From: Lacisediminimonas sp.
GTDB lineage: Bacteria > Pseudomonadota > Gammaproteobacteria > Burkholderiales > Burkholderiaceae_D
Reading direction: 5' to 3'
Length of the DNA: 32,792 nucleotides
NCBI RefSeq assembly: GCF_030645335.1
Contig: NZ_JAUSNH010000208.1
Span: forward strand, 1 to 32,792
The translations under genes were made by a program, and so were the position numbers. Each line of letters starts with the position of its first letter. Positions within the stretch are counted from its first letter, which is position 1. Below the pieces are notes generated by a model. It saw only the letters and a program-made list of their open reading frames with translations, had not been told where the DNA came from and did no database searches. This document shows, one piece after another, positions 1 to 8,400 of this stretch.

Positions 1-2
1 AA

Positions 3-443
3 AACCACCTGCGCTGGGATTCGCTGGGTGAATTCCTGGCGCTGGCAGCCAGCCTGGAAGAATTGGGTATCCAGACCGGCAATGCGCAAGCCAAGATCCT
101 GGCAAAGACGCTGGACGCTGCAACCGGCAAGCTGCTGGACAACAACAAGAATCCGTCGCCCAAGACCGGCCAGCTCGACAACCGTGGCAGCCAGTTTTAC
201 CTGACCCTGTACTGGGCCCAGGAACTGGCCGCGCAAACGGAAGACACGGCCCTGCAAGGGAAATTCTCCAAACTGGCCAAGGCGCTGGCGGAGAATGAAG
301 CGAAGATCGTGGCCGAGCTGCTTGCGGTGCAGGGCAAGCCGGTGGATATCGGCGGCTATTACCTGCCGGACCCCAAGAAGATGGCGGCAGTCATGCGGCC
401 CAGCCCGACCTTCAATGCGATCCTGGAAGGCGCGGGCGCGTAA
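3..443 (+). CDS. icd: NADP-dependent isocitrate dehydrogenase, monomeric type (3' end only)
   Basis: The frame is open from the left edge, so this is the last 146 codons of a gene that starts outside the window. The peptide begins NHLRWDSLGEFLALA and contains DNRGSQFYLTLYWAQ and the ending RPSPTFNAILEGAGA, which match the C-terminal region of the monomeric (about 740-residue) NADP isocitrate dehydrogenase, not the common homodimeric Icd. The enzyme oxidatively decarboxylates isocitrate to 2-oxoglutarate in the TCA cycle in the cytoplasm. The in-frame TTG at 63 is not a real start because the family homology runs through it. A strong terminator follows 30 bases after the stop, so the gene ends its transcription unit here. 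Confidence 0.9.
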   Translation, partial: NHLRWDSLGEFLALAASLEELGIQTGNAQAKILAKTLDAATGKLLDNNKNPSPKTGQLDNRGSQFYLTLYWAQELAAQTEDTALQGKFSKLAKALAENEAKIVAELLAVQGKPVDIGGYYLPDPKKMAAVMRPSPTFNAILEGAGA

Positions 444-473
444 CATCCGCACCAACGCTGGCAGCAAGTAAGA

Positions 474-498
474 ACGGGCCCGAAGTCGGGCCCGTTTT
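474..498 (+). terminator. Rho-independent terminator after icd
   Basis: The arms at 474-483 and 486-495 are perfect reverse complements (ACGGGCCCGA / TCGGGCCCGT), so a GC-rich stem of about 9 bp closes a short loop and is followed by TTTT. It lies between the icd end and the convergent Rieske gene and can serve both strands. Confidence 0.85.
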
Positions 499-541
499 CA
501 TGTCCGGTGAATCAAGGCAGGCGTCCCTGCCGGCTCCCGGT

Positions 542-1555
542 TCAATCGATGAAGTCGCGCGACGGATGCGCGCGCGGATAGTCGCGCAGGTAGTTCAGGA
601 AGCGCGCCAGTGACTTGTCGGCCTTGGTCAGGTGGCCGGGCTTGTAGTGGATCGTGTTGAGGATCGGGATATCCTCATTGACGGTGCGCTTGCTCAGCGT
701 CTGCGCGATCTCCAGCTGCTTTTGCGCGTCCGGCCCCTTCATCACCGCATTGCAGCCAAAGATGGTGTGGGTGCCGCCGCGCGGCAGTCCGTAGCCGGTC
801 ACGGTGCCGCGCCACCAGCCGTCATAATGGCCAACGCGCCAGAAGAAGCTGCTGCCGCGGATGCCCAGGCGCATCTTCATCGGCACGCCCCCCTGATGGA
901 CGGCATCATAGGTGTAGTCAAAACCGTATTGCTGCCAGTCGACCAGGTCGTGCGGATCATCGGTGTTGAACTGGATCTTGTGCACCACTTTCAAATGCTG
1001 CATGTCCGGCGTGTTGGCGGAAAAAATCCAGCCATCGCACTGCAGCGGCACTTCGAATTTGTAATTGACGATCTCCAGCTGGTCTTCCGGCACCGGGAAC
1101 TCCGGCAGTTCGAACAAGGGCGTCTCGCCATTGAAGGCCCAGACGATGCCGAATTTTTCGCGCACCGGAAATTTGAACAGGTAGGCGTTCGGCGGCGGCG
1201 GATCGCCAATGCCGGTCTTGACGCACACGCCGTCGAGGTTGAATTCCCATTGATGGAAAGCGCACTGGACATTGTTGCCGACCACCTTGCCTACCGAGAG
1301 GTCGGCGCCGACATGCGGACAGTAGGCGCTGACGACGGACACTTCACCGTTTTCGCCGCGGAACACCACCACTTTTCCGTCCAGGAATTCACGGCCGACT
1401 ATCTCGCCCTTCGGTACGTCGACCGACAGCGCAAGCGGAAACCAGGACTGGGTATAAACGCCGTTCTCGCCCTCGGCCGGAATCGGACGAACAAGGCGCT
1501 TGCGGCTTGCCGGACTGCGCGCGGGTGCTGCAGGTGCTTGGGAATTGTCGCTCAT
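542..1555 (-). CDS. Rieske [2Fe-2S] non-haem iron oxygenase, alpha subunit
   Basis: 337 residues. The N-terminal Rieske domain has C79-P-H81 and C98-A-F-H101, the four ligands of a [2Fe-2S] cluster. The C-terminal catalytic domain has D184-x2-H187-x4-H192 (in NTPDMQHLKVVH), the usual mononuclear iron site of ring-hydroxylating and demethylating oxygenases. The size and the KshA/VanA-like layout suggest a monooxygenase or demethylase rather than a two-subunit dioxygenase; no beta subunit is nearby. It is the last gene of the minus-strand operon, 64 bases after the glyoxalase-like gene. No ferredoxin or reductase gene lies in the operon, so electrons must come from a partner encoded elsewhere. 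The substrate cannot be read from sequence. Confidence 0.88.
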   Translation of the reverse strand: MSDNSQAPAAPARSPASRKRLVRPIPAEGENGVYTQSWFPLALSVDVPKGEIVGREFLDGKVVVFRGENGEVSVVSAYCPHVGADLSVGKVVGNNVQCAFHQWEFNLDGVCVKTGIGDPPPPNAYLFKFPVREKFGIVWAFNGETPLFELPEFPVPEDQLEIVNYKFEVPLQCDGWIFSANTPDMQHLKVVHKIQFNTDDPHDLVDWQQYGFDYTYDAVHQGGVPMKMRLGIRGSSFFWRVGHYDGWWRGTVTGYGLPRGGTHTIFGCNAVMKGPDAQKQLEIAQTLSKRTVNEDIPILNTIHYKPGHLTKADKSLARFLNYLRDYPRAHPSRDFID

Positions 1556-1619
1556 GGTTATTCCTGAATCGGATGGATGATGGAATTTGCGGTGTACCGG
1601 ATTGCACAGGGCTGGCAGC

Positions 1620-2069
1620 TCACCGGCGTTCGATCAGCTCGATCTTGTAGCCATCCGGATCCTCGATGAAGGCGATCAGGGTGGGACTGTGCCGCATCGG
1701 GCCGGGCAGGCGGGTGATGCCCACGCCTTGTGCTGCCAGCAGCTCGCAGGTGCGGTAAATGTCATTCACCGCCAGCGCGATGTGTCCGTATCCGGTGCCC
1801 GGCGTGTAGGGCTCGGCCTGGTCCCAGTTATGGGTCAGCTCCAGTACGGTCGTGTCGCTCTCTTCCGCATAGCCGACGAAGGCCAGCGTGAAGCGGCCGG
1901 TGGGATAGTCCTGCCGGCGGAGCAGCCGCATGCCCAGCGCACCGATGTAGAAATCCAGCGAGCGCTGAAGATTGAAGACCCGGTACATCGCGTGCAGGAT
2001 GCGTGTGGGTCCCTCTGCATCTTCATTGCGTGGCGATGATTCCTGATGCTGTTCGATTTCGTAATCCAT
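1620..2069 (-). CDS. gloA: Glyoxalase I-like VOC metalloenzyme (lactoylglutathione lyase family)
   Basis: 149 residues. From ILHAMYRV to the end it aligns well with E. coli GloA: LQRSLDFYIGALGMRLL, TLAFVGY, LELTHNWD, YGHIALAV and the terminal FIEDPDGYKIELIERR. The four metal ligands are all present: H26, E77, H96 and E144. The family converts the methylglyoxal-glutathione hemithioacetal to S-lactoylglutathione. There are about 23 extra residues at the N terminus relative to E. coli, so the true start may be slightly internal, but no better start is evident. It sits 22 bases after the RidA-like gene and before the Rieske gene. Within this catabolic operon it may detoxify a reactive carbonyl or act on a pathway intermediate; both are inference. 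Confidence 0.82.
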   Translation of the reverse strand: MDYEIEQHQESSPRNEDAEGPTRILHAMYRVFNLQRSLDFYIGALGMRLLRRQDYPTGRFTLAFVGYAEESDTTVLELTHNWDQAEPYTPGTGYGHIALAVNDIYRTCELLAAQGVGITRLPGPMRHSPTLIAFIEDPDGYKIELIERR

Positions 2070-2091
2070 GCTGCGCTCCCCGCCGACTGGC

Positions 2092-2478
2092 TTATTTCAC
2101 TGCGACGGCTTCGATCTCGACTTTCCAGTCCGGCTTGACCAGTCCGGATACGTAGACCAGGGTCGAGGCCGGCTTGTGGCCGTCCAGGACTTGCTTGCGG
2201 ACTTCGACGAAGTCGGGATAGTTGGCAGGCTCGACCAGGAAAATCGTGGTCTTGACGATATTGCGCAAGTCCATGCCGGCATCGGCCAGGATGGCTTCGA
2301 TATTGCTCCAGACCTGGCGGCACTGGGTGCTGAAATCGGCAGAGGCGACGCCCTTGGCATCGATGCCGATCTGGCCCGAAATGTATAGCGTCTGGCTCGC
2401 GTTGGTGGCCAGCATGCCGTTGGTGTAAGAGCCTGGTTCGCCGCCCATTACGGCCGGATTGATTTTGGTGATGGTCAT
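2092..2478 (-). CDS. RidA/YjgF/UK114-family protein lacking the usual catalytic arginine
   Basis: 128 residues from the ATG at 2478, chosen because GGAGAG stands 6-7 bases upstream and the family begins here; the frame upstream is not conserved-looking. Family features are YISGQIGID (32-40), an amidation-like central helix pair (QVWSNIEAILADAGMDL), TTIFLVEPANYPDFVEVR and the closing KVEIEAVAVK. Canonical RidA hydrolyses 2-aminoacrylate-type enamines/imines using an Arg in a P-A-R-S/T motif. Here the motif reads P103-A-S-T, so the Arg is missing, as in the divergent Rid subfamilies common in catabolic operons. The role is therefore probably pathway-specific rather than housekeeping. It lies 181 bases after the permease gene and 22 bases before the glyoxalase-like gene. 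Confidence 0.85.
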   Translation of the reverse strand: MTITKINPAVMGGEPGSYTNGMLATNASQTLYISGQIGIDAKGVASADFSTQCRQVWSNIEAILADAGMDLRNIVKTTIFLVEPANYPDFVEVRKQVLDGHKPASTLVYVSGLVKPDWKVEIEAVAVK

Positions 2479-2659
2479 GATTACTCTCCAATTTTTTAAC
2501 TGCTTTGCTGCAACAAGGGAAGCTGCTTCCCGAAAACTGCTGGCCGATTCCAGTGTCGGCTCCGGACTATGGATTCTCGACAATCCGGGGCCGCAGCGCG
2601 AACGACTAATTCTTCAACCTAGCTGTCAAAAACTTTTGCCCTGGAGCCTTTGCTGCACC

Positions 2660-3457
2660 TTAGCCGCCTTCGGTCAGGACCGATGCATTGCCGGTGCTGC
2701 GCTGATCCCAGAACACCAGCTTGCGGTGCAGCCAGCGAATCAGCGAACTCACACTAATGCCCAATAGCGACAGCGTGATGACTGCGGCAAACATGGTTGC
2801 CACGTCAAAGTTCAGCGTGGATGACTGGATCAGGTAGCCCAGGCCCTGTTTGGACGACACGAACTCGCCCACCACCGCGCCGATCAGCGCCAGCACCACC
2901 GATATCTGCAAGCCGGCGAACAGGGGGCCGGCCGCCGATGGCAATTTCAGGTGCAGGAACACATGCAGGCGCGACGCATTGAGTGATCGATACAACTTGA
3001 GCAGATCGGGATTGGCGGACTGGAAGCCATAGAAGCAGTTGATGAAGACCGGGAAAAAGCAGATCAGCGCCACCAGCACGACCTTGGACGTGATGCCAAA
3101 CCCGAACCAGACAATCAGCAAGGGCGCCAGCGCCACCTTGGGCATCGACTGCAAGGCAACCACATACGGCATCAGGATGCGCTCCAGCAAGCGCCATTCC
3201 GCAACTGCCGCGCCGGCGATGAAAGCCAGCGAGCAGCCGATCAGGTAACCGATCACCATTTCGGACAGCGTGGTGAACATGTGCACCCAATAATGGCCGT
3301 CCCTGATGTAGCCGCTCCACAGCGCCAGGCCGACATCCTTTGGTCTTGGCAGCAGATAGGTCGGCACTTGCAGGTGGACCACCGACACGTCCCATGCCAG
3401 CAACAGCACGAACAGCGACGCGCACATGGTCAGGACTGATCGCAGGTACGGATTCAT
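2660..3457 (-). CDS. ABC transporter permease, NitT/TauT (SsuC/TauC-like) family
   Basis: 265 residues with about six hydrophobic segments. The family signature VPTYLLPRPKDV is at 31-42, QSMPKVALAPLLIVWFGFG at 103-121, and the cytoplasmic EAA-type loop that docks on the ATPase at about 157-180 (SLNASRLHVFLHLKLPSAAG). It forms the inner-membrane channel of the importer encoded with the next two upstream genes. Its ATG overlaps the ATPase stop by four bases (ATGA), so the two are translationally coupled. Family members move sulfonates, taurine, nitrate, thiamine precursors, aromatic acids or pyrimidine-like compounds, so the substrate is open. Confidence 0.92.
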   Translation of the reverse strand: MNPYLRSVLTMCASLFVLLLAWDVSVVHLQVPTYLLPRPKDVGLALWSGYIRDGHYWVHMFTTLSEMVIGYLIGCSLAFIAGAAVAEWRLLERILMPYVVALQSMPKVALAPLLIVWFGFGITSKVVLVALICFFPVFINCFYGFQSANPDLLKLYRSLNASRLHVFLHLKLPSAAGPLFAGLQISVVLALIGAVVGEFVSSKQGLGYLIQSSTLNFDVATMFAAVITLSLLGISVSSLIRWLHRKLVFWDQRSTGNASVLTEGG

Positions 3458-4326
3458 GCTGCCCCCTCCCCTGCTGCGGCGCCGGGCCTGGCGACCTTGG
3501 CTGCGGCTGCCAGAGAACCGTCGCGAAAGAAGCGACGCAGCCGGTTGCAGATCTCAATGAATACCGGTGAGCCCATGGTATCGAGCGTGCGCGGCCGCGG
3601 CAGGTCGATGTCGATCACATCGACCACGGTTCCCGGACGTTCGGACAACACGACCACGCGGTCGGCCAGGTAGACCGCCTCGGGAATCGAATGGGTGATG
3701 AACAGCACGGATTTGCGGGTCGCCATCCACATGGCTTGCAGCTCATCGGTCATGTGCTCGCGCGTCATGGCGTCGAGCGCGGCGAACGGCTCATCCATCA
3801 GCAACATGCGCGGATCGTGCATCAGTCCGCGCGCAATGCCGACCCGTTGCTGCATGCCGCCCGACAGTTCGAACGGAAAATGCTTTTCGAATCCCTGCAG
3901 CTTGACCAGCTCGACCAGGCTCATTGCGCGTGCAATGTCGGCACTGTCGGGCTTGCGCTTGACGACGATCGGGGTCAGCACGTTTTCGAGCACGGTCTTC
4001 CACGGCAACAGCGTCGGCTGCTGGAAAATGATGCCGACGTCGGCGCTCGGGCCGTTGACCCGCCGGCCGGCGATTTCCACCTCGCCCGACGATGGCGCAA
4101 GCAGGCCGGCGGCAATCGACAACAGGGTCGATTTGCCGCATCCCGACGGCCCCAGCACGGCGACGAACTCGCCGTCGCCGACCGACAGCGACAGGTTTTG
4201 CAGCGCCTGCAGGTTGCCGCGCTTGGCGCCGTACACGACGGACAGCTTGCGCAACGTCAGCCGATCTGCTGCCGCCGGTGCTATCGCCGCAGCCGTGGAC
4301 GACTCCGCTGTGCCGATCACTTCCAT
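3454..4326 (-). CDS. ABC transporter ATP-binding protein, NitT/TauT (SsuB/TauB-like) family
   Basis: 290 residues. Walker A GPSGCGKST at 59-67, Q-loop FQQ at 101-103, signature LSGGMQQ at 154-160, Walker B MLLMDEP at 174-180 with the catalytic E179, D-loop ALD and the H-loop H212. This is a complete and apparently active nucleotide-binding domain that powers the importer. The first 20 residues are Ala/Ser-rich and not part of the domain. The gene starts inside the end of the binding-protein gene (10-base overlap) and its own end overlaps the permease start, which shows tight co-translation. Confidence 0.94.
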   Translation of the reverse strand: MEVIGTAESSTAAAIAPAAADRLTLRKLSVVYGAKRGNLQALQNLSLSVGDGEFVAVLGPSGCGKSTLLSIAAGLLAPSSGEVEIAGRRVNGPSADVGIIFQQPTLLPWKTVLENVLTPIVVKRKPDSADIARAMSLVELVKLQGFEKHFPFELSGGMQQRVGIARGLMHDPRMLLMDEPFAALDAMTREHMTDELQAMWMATRKSVLFITHSIPEAVYLADRVVVLSERPGTVVDVIDIDLPRPRTLDTMGSPVFIEICNRLRRFFRDGSLAAAAKVARPGAAAGEGAA

Positions 4327-5402
4327 TCTTTGGCCTGGCGAATGACGGCCTGGATATCGAACTTGTTGTATTCAGGAACCAGTTCATTGGTGTACAGCGA
4401 GGACATCGGCACGTTCGGATTGGTGACTTCACCGCCATCCTTGAGCGAGGCGATCAGCAACTTCCAGTCGGTGTCTGAGTAAGCGCCGTACTGACGCGCA
4501 TCCCCTGGACGGAAAAACACGATGTTGTCCAGCCGCGATTTCATGATGGCCATTTCCTTCTTCATGATTTCTTCTTCGGTGCCGGTCTTTGGTTTCAGGG
4601 CGGGATAGTGTTTCCAGAAGGCTTTAAGGCAGTTGGCCGGCGCCGCTTCACAGGCGACCGAACCCTTGGACACGGCGCGGCCGAAACGGGCGATCAGTTG
4701 CGGGTTTTCCTTGAGCAGCTTGTCGGTCACTTCAAAGCCGTGGCTGGACATGCCCTGGAATTCCTTGGGGACCGGCAGGCGGCGCAGTGGCGTGCCGCTG
4801 ACTTCGAATGCGGTGTGCATGCTGTCCCACAGGTTCAGCACCTGTACCTGGTTGGTACGCAGCGCCTGGATGGCCTGGCCGCCGAATCCGACCGGTTGCA
4901 GCGCCACCGACTTGGCGTCCACACCGGAGGCATTCAGGATAGCGCGCGTGGTGTAGACATTGCCCGAGCCGAGCGAGACGACGCCGATGGTCTTGCCCTT
5001 GAGCTGGGACAGCGACGTGATCGGGCTGTCCTGGGGAACCACGAATTCCCATACCGAATTGCGCAGGTAGTTATAGACGAACTTCAGCGGGAAGTTCTGT
5101 TTGCCGGGCTGCCTGGCAATGACCAGCGGCTCCATGCTGGCGCCGGCGGCATGGATCTGTCCGGCCAGCAGTTGCGGGATGATGACGCCCGAGCCCGACA
5201 GCGGCACAAACTCAACGTCGACCCGTTCCTGGTCAAAATAGCCAAGTTCCTTGGCGAAGGCGAAGTTGGCTATCGCCGAACTGATCGCCGACGGTACGCC
5301 ATAGACAAATTTATCCTTTGCCTGGGCCAGCGCCGCCGGTGCCGCCGACGCCGTGAGCGTGAGCACTGTCAGGCCCAGCAGTTGCCGCACTATCTTTTTC
5401 AT
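4317..5402 (-). CDS. ABC transporter periplasmic substrate-binding protein, NMT1/SsuA-like
   Basis: 361 residues from the ATG at 5402, which has GGGAG upstream and gives a clean signal peptide (MKKIVRQLLGLTVLTLTASA, cut near APAALA-QA). The longer frame would add 12 charged residues before the signal. The mature protein has the SsuA/NMT1 pattern: FVYGVPSAISSAIANFAFAK, ELGYFDQERVDVEFVPLSGSG, LLAGQIHAAGASMEP, LKGKTIGVVSLGSG and IQALRTNQVQVLNLWDS. It captures the substrate in the periplasm for the permease/ATPase pair. Being directly downstream of the molybdenum hydroxylase genes, it probably binds the compound that enzyme attacks. The mature-domain length is normal, with no sign of damage. Confidence 0.9.
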   Translation of the reverse strand: MKKIVRQLLGLTVLTLTASAAPAALAQAKDKFVYGVPSAISSAIANFAFAKELGYFDQERVDVEFVPLSGSGVIIPQLLAGQIHAAGASMEPLVIARQPGKQNFPLKFVYNYLRNSVWEFVVPQDSPITSLSQLKGKTIGVVSLGSGNVYTTRAILNASGVDAKSVALQPVGFGGQAIQALRTNQVQVLNLWDSMHTAFEVSGTPLRRLPVPKEFQGMSSHGFEVTDKLLKENPQLIARFGRAVSKGSVACEAAPANCLKAFWKHYPALKPKTGTEEEIMKKEMAIMKSRLDNIVFFRPGDARQYGAYSDTDWKLLIASLKDGGEVTNPNVPMSSLYTNELVPEYNKFDIQAVIRQAKEWK

Positions 5403-5457
5403 GTGTTTCTCCCGGTAGAAAAGAAATCGAACCCTCATCGTGTCAAGTCACTTCGGC

Positions 5458-8400
5458 TTACGCCAGCGCGCGCTGCAGGGCGCGTCGGGTCAGGTTCACC
5501 AGCAGCTCTGCCTTCCAGGCGTTGTCGCGCAGCGGCAGCGCACCGAGCACGACCTGGCGCGATGCGGCTTCAATTGCGCTGTCGTCCAGGCGGCCGGTCA
5601 TGAGCATGCGTTCCACGTGTGCGGCGCGCACCGGCAGCGGTGACACCGCGCCCAGCGCAACCCGCACGCTTGCCAGCCGCGAACCATCCCGATGCAGCAT
5701 TACGGCAACCGATGCTTCGGCGAAATCGCCGCGCCATTGCGCGTATTTCTCAAAGACCTGGCCGCAGCCGCGGACCTTGCCGGGGAGTGGAATTTCCACC
5801 TGCACCATGATCTCGTTGCGGGCCATCGTGGTTTCGCCGGACCAGTTGTAAAACGATTCGATCGGAATCGATCGCTTGCCTTGCGGCCCCAGCACCAGCA
5901 CCCGGGCATCGAGCGCAACCAGGATCGGCGCCGCGTCAGCCACACACGGCGCGGCGCAACGGCGGGCATCCATGATGGCGTGGTGGCGGCTGTCGCCGAG
6001 CACCGCATAACAGGGGCAACTGGCGCCGCCGTTCTTGTAGCATTGCGCGCCGCTGCGAAAGAACCAGCAGCGCTTTTCCTGGCAAAGGTCGCCGGCCAGC
6101 GTAGCGACGTTGCGTATTTGCGTCGTGGCGACCTGCACCAGTCCTTCGCGCAGCATCGGCAAGATGTCGGCCAGTGCGTCGTGCGCGACGATGTCGGCCA
6201 GCGTGGTGCCGGCGCCAATCGTGACGCAATGCGGCTCGATGCGGATGCCGCGCAATTCCTGCAGCCGGGCGATATCGATCATCACATCCGGCTGGTAAAT
6301 CCCCTGGCGCGCGCCGGGTTGCAAGTCGGTGCCGCCGGCCAGCAGTTTGGCGCTGCGCCCCGGTTGCGCCAGGCGCCGCACAGCATCTTCCGGGCTGTCT
6401 GCCATTTCATAGGTGTAGCCGGCGACCGGCTCCCGCTTGCGGCCGACCGCGCGGCCAAGCGACTGCATCGCAGGAAACAGGCCGACCGGATACAGCTTGC
6501 GCACCGCCGCCACTTCCAGGTTCATTGGCTCGCGCCAGGGCTGCAGGGCCAATTTTTCTGCGCGCCTTTCGGCCAGCGCCGCCAGCACCTTGGCCGGCGT
6601 GATCGGCAAGGAGGTGAAGCGCACGCCAATGGCGTCGGCCACGGCATTGGCAATCGCGGCAATGGTGGGATTGATCGAGTGCTCGCCGCCGGCCTTGGCA
6701 CCGAGCGGGCCGCTGGGGTCGAGTGTTTCGATGAAGCGGGTGATGATTTCGGGTGTTTCCATCGCCCGCGGCACTTTGTAGGTGATGAACGACGCATTCA
6801 CCGGCGCGCCGTGGTCGAACACAAGCTCTTCGCGCAGCGCCATGCCAATGCCCTGCACGATGCCGCCATGCATCTGCCCTTCCAGCGCCAGCGGATTGAT
6901 CACGCGGCCCATGTCCTGCACCACGACGACCTTGAGTACGCGCACATGGCCGGTGTCGGTATCGACCTCCACTTCCACCGCCTGCGCGCCAAAGCCGTAG
7001 GCCGGGGCGTAATGGCCGTAGCCGGTCTTGGGATCGGCGCGCGGCAGGTTGATTTCGTGCCGTCCTTCTATCCGGATCGGACCTTCGAGCGCGGCGACGC
7101 CGGCAAAGTCGAGCGGCGCCTGACCGGGCGCGCACACGAATCCGCCGCTGACTTCGATATCTTCGGCGGCCACGTTCCAGCGTGCCGCGAAACGGCGCTG
7201 CAAGTCGCGCCGCAATACCCGCCCCGCTTCAATCGCGGCGGCGCCGGAAACGAAGGTGACGCGCGATGCGGCGCTGCCCAGGTCGGGCGGCGTCTTGTCG
7301 GTATCCATGTGCAGCACACGCACCTGTTCCAGCGGTATCTGCAACTCTTCTGCGACGAATTGCGCCAGCACGGTGTTCTGGCCGGTGCCGGCGTCGGCGG
7401 TCTGGGTGCCGACCAGCAGCAGGCCGTCCTCTTGCAGGTCGATCGACACGTTGGCGAAATTGCCTTCCGGGTAGAGCACGCCGACGCTGGGATTGATCAT
7501 GGCGGCAAAGCCGATCCCGCGCCCCGGGCACTTTTCGTGGCGGCGACGCTCCCAGTCCACCAGCCGGCCGGCTTCGGCCAGGCATTCGCGCATGGCGCAG
7601 GTGGACAGCTTCCAGCCCTGCGGCGTTTCATCGCCCGGCTGGTTGGCGATCTGGATGCGGTAGGCCAGCTTGTCCTTGCCAAGCAATTCCGCGATCTGGT
7701 CGATCTGCGTTTCCAGCGCCCAGATGATTTGCGGCGCACCCATGCCGCGATAGGAGCCCCCGGGCACCTTGTTGGTATAGACCAGCCGGCCGTCAAAGCC
7801 GGCGGCGGCAGTGCGATACAGGTTGCAAGTGCGCTGCCGCACCGCCGAAATGTAGGCCGGCCCCATGTGGGTATAGGCGCCATTGTCGACGGTGTAGTCA
7901 GTCCGGCGCGCCAGGATATTGCCGTCGGCGTCGACGGCGATTTGCGCGCGCATGCGCTTGCCGTGATCGGTCTTGCCCGACATGAATTCTTCGCGGCGCG
8001 TCAGCACCAGGCGCACCGGAGCCCGGCACTGGACCGCCAGCAGCGCCGCGATGGCGACCGTTTCCGGCGCTTGCGATTTGCCGCCGAAGCCGCCGCCAAT
8101 GACGACCGAGCGCACATGCACCCGCTCGGGCGCGAGTCCCAGCACGTGCGCCAGTTCTTTCTTCACGAAGAATGGCGCCTGGGTCGGCGCCCAGATGCTC
8201 AGGTCGCCGCTGGCCTGGTCGAAGCTGGCGACCACTGCATTGGTTTCCATGCAGGCCGGTACCACCACGCCGTGTTCGAATACGCCATCCAGTACATGTG
8301 CGGCGCGCGCAAAACCGCCCGCCACGTCGCCGAAGTCGGCCTGCGTATGCTGTGCGACATTCTGCGGCAGACCGCTGCGCTGGTGGATCTCCGGTGCGCC

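Noticed and set aside
632-1567. A 311-codon plus-strand frame opposite the Rieske gene
   Set aside because: Antisense shadow; the minus strand has the complete Rieske and iron-binding motifs.
2479-2659. Possible riboswitch or terminator in the gap between permease and RidA-like genes
   Set aside because: Only short, weak inverted repeats of about five bases and no T run or conserved core could be found.
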